Assembly (NCBI GenBank): GCA_029778615.1
Contig: JAKOPZ010000152.1
Coordinates: forward strand, 1 to 64,000
Source of the DNA: Chloroflexota bacterium
GTDB taxonomy: Bacteria > Chloroflexota > Anaerolineae > UBA4142 > SHND01
Length of the DNA: 64,000 nt
Reading direction: 5' to 3'
Every line of letters starts with the position of its first letter. The stretch's first letter is position 1. The notes beneath the pieces were generated by a model, which was not told the DNA's origin, ran no database searches, and was given only the letters and a program-made list of their open reading frames with translations. Of the stretch, positions 16,823 through 24,407 are shown in pieces. Both the position numbers and the translations under genes were made by a program.

Positions 16823-18020
16823 AACTGTGGTGGCTGCGCCGACGGCGAACGCGGAAACGGGACTGGAGCGCAATGTTGTTGCGCTGGGCTGGGTCGCGTT
16901 TTTTGGCGGCATGGCGCAAGACATGATTCAACCGGTGCTGCCGATTTTTTATACGACGGTGCTGGGACTCAATACGGAATTCATCGGCTTGATTGAAGGG
17001 TCGTTGATGACGATTGTGAGTCTGGCGAAAATCGGCGCGGGGTATCTTTCGGATGCGTTGGGCGTGCGCAAGCCGATTGTGTTTGTCGGATACGCGTTGT
17101 CCGCGCTCGGACGTTTTGGTTTGGGCTTTGCAAACAGCGGCGCCGCCGTGTTCGGACTGCGTTTGTCAGACGGCGTTGGCAAAGGGTTAAAGGACGCGCC
17201 GCGAGATGCGCTGGTGGCAGGTTCGGCGGGTTCGCGCAAATTGGGGTTTGCGTTCGGCGTACAGCGCACGCTCGATACGTTGGGTTCGGTGGTAGGACCT
17301 TTGATTTTGTTTTTGCTCTTGAATCTGTGGGCAGACCACACCAACAAGTATCACGAAATTTTTTGGCTCGCGGGCGCGATTGCGATGATTCCACTCGTTA
17401 TCATTGGACTCATCGTGCGCGAACGCCGTATGCCCATCTCCAAACAGCGCATCTCGCTCGCCGTACTCAAAGGTCCGTTCGCGTGGTTTCTCGCTGTCAT
17501 GTTGTTGTTCACGCTCGGCAATTCGTCCGATGCGTTTTTGATTCTGCGCGCGCAAAATGCGGGCGTCGCCACCGTTTTGATTCCGATTGTGTATGCGCTG
17601 TTTAATCTCGTTTCGGCGCTGACGGCAATTCCGGCGGGGAAACTCGCAGACCGCATCGGGCGACGGCGCGTTATCATGTACGGCTGGATTGTGTATGCGC
17701 TGACGTATCTCGGTTTTGCGTTCGCGCCGAGCGCGCTGGCGATTTGGGGCTTGTATGCGTTTTATGGATTGTATTACGCGTTGACCGAAGGCGCGGGCAA
17801 AGCGTTGGTTGCAGAACTCGTGCCCGATGAACAACGCGGCGGCGCGTATGGTTTGTACAATGCTTCGATTGGGGTGATGGCGCTGCCCGCGAGTCTCATT
17901 GCCGGATTTTTGTGGAATCAAATTTCGCCCGCCGCGCCGTTTGCATTCGGCGGCATCATTGCGCTGTTGGCATTGGTCGCGCTGCAATTTGTGCCGAGAG
18001 TGAAAACATCAAACGCATAA
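16809..18020 (+). CDS. MFS transporter 1
   Basis: A 403-residue major-facilitator protein with about 12 hydrophobic helices, a cytoplasmic N-terminus, and the MFS motif A-like loop SDALGVRK after helix 2, repeated as ADRIGRRR after helix 8. RDALVAGSAG in the central loop recalls motifs of drug or sugar-phosphate efflux families. The substrate cannot be read from the sequence. It overlaps the MutS-like gene by 14 bases and precedes a second MFS gene by 22 bases. The position suggests export of a toxic compound or a metabolite that accumulates under fluoride (inference). Confidence 0.88.
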   Translation: MAESETVVAAPTANAETGLERNVVALGWVAFFGGMAQDMIQPVLPIFYTTVLGLNTEFIGLIEGSLMTIVSLAKIGAGYLSDALGVRKPIVFVGYALSALGRFGLGFANSGAAVFGLRLSDGVGKGLKDAPRDALVAGSAGSRKLGFAFGVQRTLDTLGSVVGPLILFLLLNLWADHTNKYHEIFWLAGAIAMIPLVIIGLIVRERRMPISKQRISLAVLKGPFAWFLAVMLLFTLGNSSDAFLILRAQNAGVATVLIPIVYALFNLVSALTAIPAGKLADRIGRRRVIMYGWIVYALTYLGFAFAPSALAIWGLYAFYGLYYALTEGAGKALVAELVPDEQRGGAYGLYNASIGVMALPASLIAGFLWNQISPAAPFAFGGIIALLALVALQFVPRVKTSNA

Positions 18021-18042
18021 ACGCGCGCAACACAAAACTGAA

Positions 18043-19236
18043 ATGGCAAACGCGATAACGACAGCACTTGGAAAAGTGAATCTCCCGAAACAGACCGCGA
18101 TTCGGTTTGTGATTTTGCTCGGCGTCGTGAGCTTGTTCGCCGACATGACGTACGAAGGCGCGCGCAGTATTGCGGGACCGTTTCTCGCCGTGTTGGGCGC
18201 GAGCGGATTCATCGTCGGCGTCGTCGCGGGTTTTGGTGAATTGATTGGGTACGGTTTGCGATTGGTGTCGGGCTATTTCAGCGACCGCACGCAAAAATAC
18301 TGGACGATTACGCTCGTCGGTTACGGGCTGAATTTGATTGCGGTGCCGCTGCTCGCGCTCGCGGGGAGTTGGGAACTCGCCGCGCTGTTGATGATTCTTG
18401 AACGCACGGGCAAGGCGATTCGAACGCCCGCGCGCGACGCGATGCTTTCGTACGCAACGCATCAAACGGGACGCGGCTGGGGTTTTGGTTTGCACGAAGC
18501 GATGGACCAAATCGGCGCGGTGTTGGGTCCGCTCATCGTCGCGGCGGTGTTGGCGCTGCGCGGAACGTATCAAACGGGCTTTGCGATTTTATTGCTCCCC
18601 GCGCTGCTTGCAATGAGTGTGTTGGTTGTCGCGCGCGTGTTGTATCCGAATCCGCGCGAATTGGAAATCAGTACGCCGACCCTCAAGAACGAAGGGTTTC
18701 CGCGCGCGTATTGGATTTATCTCATCGGCGTTGCGTGCGTTGCGGCGGGCTATGTGGACTTTCCACTCATCGCGTTTCATTTTCAACAAGCGTCCCTCGC
18801 GCCCGATGCGTGGATTCCGATTTTGTACGCGGTGGCGATGGGGATGGATGCCATTGCCGCGCTCGTGTTCGGACGTTTGTTTGACCGCATCGGTATCACA
18901 ACGTTAATAATCGTTTCGCTCATGTCCGCATTATTTGCGCCGTTAGTGTTTCTCGGTGGTTTTGAATTCGCGCTGTTGGGCATGGCGTTGTGGGGAATTG
19001 GTTTGGGCGCGCAAGAATCCATTTTGCGCGCGGCAGTCGCGGGGATGGTTGCGCCCGAACGACGCGGCTCGGCGTATGGAATTTTCAACACGGGCTTTGG
19101 TGTGGTGTGGTTTTTGGGTAGCGCGTTGATGGGTTATTTGTACGATGTGTCACTGCCCGCGCTCATCGCGTTTTCGATTCTCACACAGCTCGCGGCGATT
19201 CCATTTTTTCTCGCGGTGAGACGGAGAGTGACGTAG
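18043..19236 (+). CDS. MFS transporter 2
   Basis: A 397-residue paralogue of MFS transporter 1 with about 12 helices. It has the RTPARDAMLSYAT loop (compare KDAPRDALVAGSA in the first) and a late ERRGSAYGIFNTGFG segment matching ERGGAYGLYNASIG-type sequence in the neighbour. The start is ATG 18043 in a tight operon. Two adjacent related MFS genes could encode a paired or diverged transporter. Function beyond secondary transport is not visible. Confidence 0.87.
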   Translation: MANAITTALGKVNLPKQTAIRFVILLGVVSLFADMTYEGARSIAGPFLAVLGASGFIVGVVAGFGELIGYGLRLVSGYFSDRTQKYWTITLVGYGLNLIAVPLLALAGSWELAALLMILERTGKAIRTPARDAMLSYATHQTGRGWGFGLHEAMDQIGAVLGPLIVAAVLALRGTYQTGFAILLLPALLAMSVLVVARVLYPNPRELEISTPTLKNEGFPRAYWIYLIGVACVAAGYVDFPLIAFHFQQASLAPDAWIPILYAVAMGMDAIAALVFGRLFDRIGITTLIIVSLMSALFAPLVFLGGFEFALLGMALWGIGLGAQESILRAAVAGMVAPERRGSAYGIFNTGFGVVWFLGSALMGYLYDVSLPALIAFSILTQLAAIPFFLAVRRRVT

Positions 19237-19252
19237 GAAGAGGCGAACGAAA

Positions 19253-19693
19253 TTGCACGCGCAGTTACTGAATGAAAATCAAAAACGTTCGGTGGCGGTG
19301 ACCCTGCGTCTGTTTGAAGAACGGCTCGCCGAAGTGGAACGAATGATGACGGTGCAGGAACGCGGCGTCCTGTACGAACGCGTCGCGCATTTCACGCCTC
19401 GGCAACAAGAACAAGTGCGCGCGTTGATTGACGAGGCGCGCCAAGTGATTCGCGACATGGCGCGCGAATTTCAATTGGAACGCGAGGTGCAGAATCCGGC
19501 GCGCCGCATTTTTGGTTTGTTGAGCATTACGTGGGAAAGTCTCGAAGAACTGCACAGCAAACCCCTGCGCGCGTATGGCGCAGTGGACCCGCGTTTGCCG
19601 GAGGTGATTGACCCGTACGCGGAAAAACTCGCGCGCCTGGCGGTCGAATTGCGTCACGCCGCCACACATGACGAGAATGGAAAGAATGAATGA
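19253..19693 (+). CDS. Small helical hypothetical protein
   Basis: A 146-residue soluble protein that is almost entirely helical and highly charged, with a probable coiled coil across about 10-85 (RLFEERLAEVERMM and following). It has no signal peptide, no metal ligands and no recognised domain. It starts at TTG 19253, with GGAAGAGG about 9 bases upstream, and its stop overlaps the start of the next gene (ATGA). That tight coupling makes it a real gene of the fluoride operon. Function unknown. Confidence 0.75.
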   Translation: MHAQLLNENQKRSVAVTLRLFEERLAEVERMMTVQERGVLYERVAHFTPRQQEQVRALIDEARQVIRDMAREFQLEREVQNPARRIFGLLSITWESLEELHSKPLRAYGAVDPRLPEVIDPYAEKLARLAVELRHAATHDENGKNE

Positions 19694-20283
19694 CCCGCTT
19701 TATTTTTGTGCGACATGGACAAACAGATTGGAATCGCGAGAATCGTTTTCGCGGGCGTTTGGATATTCCGCTGAATGAGGTCGGGCGCGAACAAGCGCGC
19801 CGCGTTGGCGCGTATTTGGCGCAAACGCCCCTCACCACAATTTACGCCAGCCCCGTTTCGCGCACCATGCTTACCGCGCAATTCATCGCGCCGCCGCACA
19901 ATGCGCGCGTCATTCCCCGCGTCGAATTGTACGATTTGGATTACGGCGATTGGCAGGGCAAAACGCCGGACGAAATCGGACCTGCCGCGTATGCGTTGTG
20001 GTTGCGTGAACCGGCACGCGTGAAATTTCCCGGCGGCGAAGCGCTCGCCGACGTACGCGCGCGGGTGGTGAAATTGATTGCCGAGCTGTGCGCGCAGCAT
20101 GAGGATGAAACGGTCGCGTTGGTTTCGCACGATTTGGTTGGAAAAATCCTTGTGTGCGCGCTGCTCGGCGCGGACGACAATTCGATTCACCGCGTACAGC
20201 AAGACAATGCCTGTATCAATCGTTTCGATGTGGAAAATGGCGCATACCTGTTGCGCGCAATGAATGAGACTGCCCATCTCTAA
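19690..20283 (+). CDS. Histidine phosphatase family protein (phosphoglycerate-mutase-like)
   Basis: A 197-residue cytoplasmic phosphatase. The catalytic RHGQTDWN motif sits at 8-15 (His9), with the second Arg in SPVSRTMLTA, the acid/base Glu in the ELYDLDYGDW region and the second His in VSHD. Length and motifs fit the cofactor-dependent PGM/CobC/phosphatase branch, so it could be a phosphoglycerate mutase or, more likely, a general phosphatase. It overlaps the previous gene by 4 bases. In a fluoride locus a phosphatase acting near glycolysis is notable, because fluoride inhibits enolase and phosphoryl-transfer enzymes, but the link is inference. Confidence 0.88.
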   Translation: MTRFIFVRHGQTDWNRENRFRGRLDIPLNEVGREQARRVGAYLAQTPLTTIYASPVSRTMLTAQFIAPPHNARVIPRVELYDLDYGDWQGKTPDEIGPAAYALWLREPARVKFPGGEALADVRARVVKLIAELCAQHEDETVALVSHDLVGKILVCALLGADDNSIHRVQQDNACINRFDVENGAYLLRAMNETAHL

Positions 20284-20326
20284 TGTGCGGCACTTGAGAT
20301 GTGCAGCGCAGCTTGACCGCTTTAAC

Positions 20327-21748
20327 ATGAAGGTCGAATTTTTCGCAGATGTAATTGTCGAAACGCCCAAAGGCGCGGCGAACGCGTACGAATGGGATGC
20401 GAAAGCGCAGGTCATTCGTTTGTGCGCGACGCGTCACGATGTAGAAACGCACCCCTTTGAACGCGGGCATCTGGCAAACAGTTTGACCGCGTACGGCGAA
20501 CCCCTACCTGCGCTTTTGGCGATAACTCTTCCGACGTTCCAGAATTGCGCGGTGAACGCGCGCGTGCTTGGCGCGCTCGAACGCGGTGACAGTGAAACAA
20601 CCGCGCACGTTATCGTTGCGGTCGCGGCGAGCGATGCGCGTTTGGCGCAAGTGTGCGATTACACGAGTTTGGAGCATGACGCGCGCGGGTATGTGGAAAC
20701 GGAATTGCGCGCGGGGGCGCGTTGGTTGGATGCGGACGCGGCGTTGGAAATTGTGCGCGCGGCAAGTCGGCGGTGGCGGCTCACGCGCGGGGAAGGGGAA
20801 AGCGTCGCCGCAAGCCCCGCGTGGCAACTGCACGAGGACGATGCCCCACTCGCACACGACGAACGAGGCACCTTTCGCCACTCCTCCGCCGAAGCGCGTT
20901 TGTTCACGCTGCCGCTGCGTTTTCAAAATTATGTTGCCGAACTGCTCGCGCCCGCTGAACGCATTCTGTTATGGGCGCATCGCCCGCGCGCGGTGCGGAC
21001 ACGCCTGGGCATTTTCGGACGCGAAATTTTGCGGCAAGGTTTGTTGGTGATTACGAATCAACAATTTTTGTGGATGAGTGACCCTGTTACGCCGCCACAC
21101 ATTGTTGCGGGCTATGGCTATATCGCGCGCACCTTTGCGCTCGAACGTTTGACGGATGCGCGGCTAAAGGAAAACAACGCGCTGCAATTCAGCGTCACCT
21201 TAAAGAACGGGGACGGCGCGGCAGAAACCTTTGACATTGAATTTCCCGAACACGCGCGCGGGGACTTGCGGCGCGCGGTGAATTTGTTGAATGAATTTGT
21301 GCCGCGCGCAGGCGAAACGCGCGTGATGCGCCGTTTGGAATTTGAACCGCTCAAGCGTGAATTGCAAGACCCGACGACGAGCCATGTGGAGGAAACGCGC
21401 GCAACCTTAAAGAAATTGCGCGACGCGCTGGCGGAACAGTTGAAGGGCGAAACGATTTACGCACAAGCATTCATTCCCGCGTGGGGCGGCGCGCAATTGT
21501 TGACCGTTACAAATTCGTTTCTGCATCACACTGCCGAGACATCCGCGCAAACTCTCACACACAAAATTCCGCTGGACGCGATGGGGAGCGTCGAGATTTG
21601 CAATTCGCAGCTCGATTCGTGGTTCCGCGTATGGCTGCCGACGCCAAAAGGTTTGCAGAATTGGGAAATGGCGTTTCCGGTTGTGTTTGCGCGCGAATTT
21701 AGCGAGTGTGCTTTGGCGTTGCGCGTGTTGTTGGCGGCGCCCAGATAG
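20327..21748 (+). CDS. Degenerate inorganic-pyrophosphatase-like domain fused to tandem PH-like domains
   Basis: A 473-residue protein. Residues 1-150 resemble a family-I inorganic pyrophosphatase: VETPKGAANAYEWD (11-24) matches the ExPKGxxNKYExD signature, and GHLANSLTAYGEPLPALL (47-64) matches the strand that normally reads DGDPxDVLV. All three metal-binding Asp of that motif are replaced (Y56, E58, P61), so this domain is probably not a working enzyme. Residues about 205-325 and 370-470 are PH-like. The first is clearly related to the end of the protein at 5297-6184. I chose ATG 20327 because the upstream 21 residues do not fit the domain. It is the last gene of the riboswitch-2 operon, 20 bases from the convergent CBS gene. 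Confidence 0.75.
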   Translation: MKVEFFADVIVETPKGAANAYEWDAKAQVIRLCATRHDVETHPFERGHLANSLTAYGEPLPALLAITLPTFQNCAVNARVLGALERGDSETTAHVIVAVAASDARLAQVCDYTSLEHDARGYVETELRAGARWLDADAALEIVRAASRRWRLTRGEGESVAASPAWQLHEDDAPLAHDERGTFRHSSAEARLFTLPLRFQNYVAELLAPAERILLWAHRPRAVRTRLGIFGREILRQGLLVITNQQFLWMSDPVTPPHIVAGYGYIARTFALERLTDARLKENNALQFSVTLKNGDGAAETFDIEFPEHARGDLRRAVNLLNEFVPRAGETRVMRRLEFEPLKRELQDPTTSHVEETRATLKKLRDALAEQLKGETIYAQAFIPAWGGAQLLTVTNSFLHHTAETSAQTLTHKIPLDAMGSVEICNSQLDSWFRVWLPTPKGLQNWEMAFPVVFAREFSECALALRVLLAAPR

Positions 21749-21768
21749 TTTATCCACACGGGCGCGCC

Positions 21769-23046
21769 CTACGTATCGCCATTCGTTCCCTGTCCCGTCA
21801 CGGCTGTCAATAACGCCTGACGATCCAACAGCCCGAGCGGTTTTCCATTCGAATCTGCGACAATCATCCACTTGCGCCCCGCCGCCAACATTCTTTGGGT
21901 TGCCTCGCGCAAAGGCGTGTCCGGCAACACCGTCAACACTTCGGGGGACATCAAATCACGCGCGGTGGCGGAACTGGCGGGGACCGGACCGCGCCGCTGT
22001 AACGCCTCTAGAATATTTCGCTGGTGCGCGGGCTGAATGCGGCTCACGACATCGGCATCACTGACCAGCCCGATGGCGTGGGCGTTTTCGTCCACCACAA
22101 TCAAACGATGCGTGTTCGCCGCGACGAACGCGTTGACGAGTTCAGCCAAGTCGGCGTCCGCGCGCACCGTTGGAATTTCCGATACCATTACATCGCTCGC
22201 CACATGTCCCGCATGTGCGGAAATGGGCTTGCGTCCGACTTTGGTTTCCGCGTTCGCGACTTGATGCAAAATATCGAGCCGCGCGATAACGCCCACCAGT
22301 TTTCCATTCTCATCCACAACGGGCAAGCGTTTGATACCGCGCGCTGCCATGCGCGACGCGGCGACGACGAGGGATTCTTTGGGATGCGTCGTTACGACCG
22401 GCTGACTCATTACCTCGCGTACCGTCAAGCCCGAATCGCCCAAATGTTGCAATTCTTGTTGCAAGAGGGCGCGGTCCAGCCGTGTTGCCACTGAGAGCCG
22501 CTGTCCCAATCCCGCGCGCGTCAGAATATCCTCATCGGTCAACATGCCGACGACGACGTTGTCCGCATCCACGACGGGAAGGGCTTTGGTGTTTTGCTGT
22601 AACATGCGGTCCCAGGCTTGCGCGAGCGACATCTCTGGCGCAAGTGTAATCACTTTGCGCGTCATCACATCGGCGACGGGACGGTCGGCGGGGAGCGGCG
22701 AGAGATAACGATGTGTGTATTTGACCACGCTTACATCGTCCAGCGTAATCAGTCCTTCCGTCACCATCGGCGCGATGAATTCCACTGCCTGCGCGATTTT
22801 TTCGCGCGAATCAATGATTTCGATGCGCAAGGGCAAGTCTTCCGAGAGGCGGAGGATGGAAGCGGTGTGAATGCGCGAGTGCGCGCCAAAACCCGCGACG
22901 CCGCGCACGACGGTGGCGCCAGCCATGCCGTGCGCCCGCAGCGCATCGAGCAGTGCCGCGTACAATGGTTTGCCGCGCCAGCGGTCCGCTTCGCCGATGT
23001 AAATGACCAAACGCTGCGCGTTCGCGCCAATGGAAATTTCTGCCAT
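21769..23046 (-). CDS. DUF190 protein with four CBS domains
   Basis: A 425-residue cytoplasmic protein. Residues about 8-110 are a DUF190 domain (RLVIYIGEADRWRG, LVEALL-like helix, VVRGVAGFG, PLRIEIIDS), a small alpha/beta domain of the PII-like kind that is often encoded beside crcB. Four CBS motifs follow (starting near VMTRKVITL, REVMSQPVV, SDVMVSEIP and RDLMSPEVL), giving two Bateman modules that usually bind adenine nucleotides. Start at ATG 23046, 8 bases after the crcB stop, with AGGA upstream. It probably tunes CrcB or another transporter in response to nucleotide state. Fusion of DUF190 to four CBS domains is less common than DUF190 alone. Confidence 0.88.
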   Translation of the reverse strand: MAEISIGANAQRLVIYIGEADRWRGKPLYAALLDALRAHGMAGATVVRGVAGFGAHSRIHTASILRLSEDLPLRIEIIDSREKIAQAVEFIAPMVTEGLITLDDVSVVKYTHRYLSPLPADRPVADVMTRKVITLAPEMSLAQAWDRMLQQNTKALPVVDADNVVVGMLTDEDILTRAGLGQRLSVATRLDRALLQQELQHLGDSGLTVREVMSQPVVTTHPKESLVVAASRMAARGIKRLPVVDENGKLVGVIARLDILHQVANAETKVGRKPISAHAGHVASDVMVSEIPTVRADADLAELVNAFVAANTHRLIVVDENAHAIGLVSDADVVSRIQPAHQRNILEALQRRGPVPASSATARDLMSPEVLTVLPDTPLREATQRMLAAGRKWMIVADSNGKPLGLLDRQALLTAVTGQGTNGDT

Positions 23047-23054
23047 GTGTGTTC

Positions 23055-23429
23055 CTAAATCAATCGTCCAATGTAAATCGCGGCGAGCATAACCACCCCG
23101 CCAAGAAACGCGCTGCCGAATAGATTCAACAGCCCGGAAACGGTCTGTCCCGCCAAAATGAGGTTGATGCTTTCGTACGTGTAACTGGAAAAGGTGGTGT
23201 ATGAACCGCAAAAACCAATTGCCACCAACACACGCCAGCGCGGGTCGAGCAAAAAACGCTCAGTGGCAAGCGTGATAAAAATTCCCAGAATCAATGTGCC
23301 GGTCAGGTTGATGACGAGTGTGCCAAACGGGAACGACGCGCCGAGCCGCTGAGTGACCCAATCCCCGACCCAGTAGCGCAAATTCGCGCCGAGAAGCGCG
23401 CCGACGGAAATAAGCAAAAATCGCTCCAA
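23055..23429 (-). CDS. crcB: CrcB/Fluc fluoride ion channel
   Basis: A 124-residue inner-membrane protein with four hydrophobic helices. It has the family signatures GALLGANLRYW (11-21), the FPFGTLVINLTGT pore segment with the conserved Asn, and GFCGSYTTFSSYTYE, the Phe-box region. Fluc channels are dual-topology dimers that let fluoride leave the cell. A single gene, as here, implies a homodimer. The start is TTG 23429: a stop codon lies immediately upstream in frame, and AAGAGGAG is placed 9 bases before. It is controlled by the fluoride riboswitch at 23526-23596 and co-transcribed with the DUF190-CBS gene. Confidence 0.96.
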   Translation of the reverse strand: MERFLLISVGALLGANLRYWVGDWVTQRLGASFPFGTLVINLTGTLILGIFITLATERFLLDPRWRVLVAIGFCGSYTTFSSYTYESINLILAGQTVSGLLNLFGSAFLGGVVMLAAIYIGRLI

Positions 23430-23525
23430 ACCATTCTACTCCTCTTGTGCGGGATGATTCGCTCGCGCGCGATGATTTCTGCGCGCAAGCGAAAGAGCAA
23501 CCCGTCGCTTGATCGCACTAACAAA

Positions 23526-23596
23526 TAAAAAATGACTTCTACCAAGTAGAAGCCATTAGCCCGAATGAGCAGTTACGGCGAGCTTCATCGCCGAAT
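23526..23596 (-). promoter_or_regulatory. Fluoride riboswitch (crcB RNA motif) 3 with terminator
   Basis: On the minus strand: P1 GGCG/CGCC (from 23592) around the loop ATGAAGCT, P2 GCTC/GGGC, then TAATGGCTTCTAC. The pseudoknot is GAAGC/GCTTC, a further compensatory change compared with riboswitches 1 and 2. GGCTTCTAC re-pairs with GTAGAAGTC as a terminator followed by ATTTTTT. It lies about 100 bases before crcB, the classic target. This copy anchors the identification of the other two. Confidence 0.96.
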
Positions 23597-23610
23597 CACA
23601 AACTCGAATT

Positions 23611-23638
23611 ATTCTATGCGTGATGCGCGCCTTGTCAA
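23611..23638 (-). promoter_or_regulatory. Promoter of the crcB riboswitch transcript
   Basis: On the minus strand TTGACA (23638-23633) and TAGAAT (23616-23611) are separated by 16 bases. The start of transcription falls near 23605, just before the aptamer. Confidence 0.75.
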
Positions 23639-23661
23639 AAACAAGCTGCGCGGCGCTGTGC

Positions 23662-23667
23662 TATAAT
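23662..23667 (+). promoter_or_regulatory. -10 element upstream of the DUF3565-GNAT gene
   Basis: A perfect TATAAT lies 27 bases before the ATG at 23695. No good -35 is visible. It is divergent from, and close to, the crcB promoter. Confidence 0.5.
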
Positions 23668-23694
23668 CTTGCCGCATCCTCAAGATAAAATTTT

Positions 23695-24345
23695 ATGCAG
23701 CGCAAAATTGTCGGTTTTCATCAAGACCAACGACGCGAATGGGTTGCCGAGTTGGAATGCGGACATGGAATGCACGTGCGGCACAATCCGCCGTATCAGG
23801 AACGCGCGTGGGTGCTTTCGCCTGAAGGGCGTGAGGCGTTTCTTGGGGTCGCGGTCGAATGTGCGGCGTGTGAAATTACCGTTCGTCATGCCGAGCCGCG
23901 CGATTTTTATTTTGTCACCTCTGTCATCAATGATTGGTGGGATGGGAGGCAAATGCGCGACATGCTGCCGAAATTATTTTTCATCCACTTTCGCGAGACG
24001 AGTTTTATCGCAGAGCAAAAGGATGCGCGCGTCGGATTCTTGAACGGTTTCTTTTCGCAGACGTTTCCGGCAGAGGCGTACATTCATTTTGTCGGCGTGC
24101 ATCCCGAATTTCGCAAGCACGGAGTTGCGCGCATGTTGTACGAAAAATTCTTTGCGGTGGCGCGCGCCAAAGGGAAAACGCGCGTGCGCTGTGTCACTTC
24201 GCCCGTCAACAAAACTTCGATTGCATTTCACCAACACATGGGCTTTGAAATGGAACCGGGGGATGATATGGTAGACGGAATCTCCGCGCACAGCAATTAT
24301 GATGGCAAGGGCGAGAGTCGAGTGTTGTTTGTAAAAGAAATTTAG
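23695..24345 (+). CDS. DUF3565 domain fused to GNAT N-acetyltransferase
   Basis: A 216-residue protein. Residues 1-62 form a DUF3565 unit: RKIVGFHQDQRREW, then AELECGHGMHVRHNPP, with a late VECAACE, a Cys/His-rich arrangement likely to bind a metal. Residues about 65-216 are a GNAT acyltransferase with the acetyl-CoA loop EFRKHGVARMLYEKFF (about 139-154) and a C-terminal TSVAFHxxMGF-type strand. The acceptor is unknown. DUF3565 is usually a stand-alone small protein, so the fusion is uncommon. It starts at ATG 23695. It is probably a single-gene or proC-linked unit, with 62 bases to the next gene. Confidence 0.85.
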   Translation: MQRKIVGFHQDQRREWVAELECGHGMHVRHNPPYQERAWVLSPEGREAFLGVAVECAACEITVRHAEPRDFYFVTSVINDWWDGRQMRDMLPKLFFIHFRETSFIAEQKDARVGFLNGFFSQTFPAEAYIHFVGVHPEFRKHGVARMLYEKFFAVARAKGKTRVRCVTSPVNKTSIAFHQHMGFEMEPGDDMVDGISAHSNYDGKGESRVLFVKEI

Positions 24346-24407
24346 GAGGTCGCGCATAACGCGAATTGCACGCGTGCAGCGGTGTTATGCGCCGAGTGGT
24401 CAGCCGT

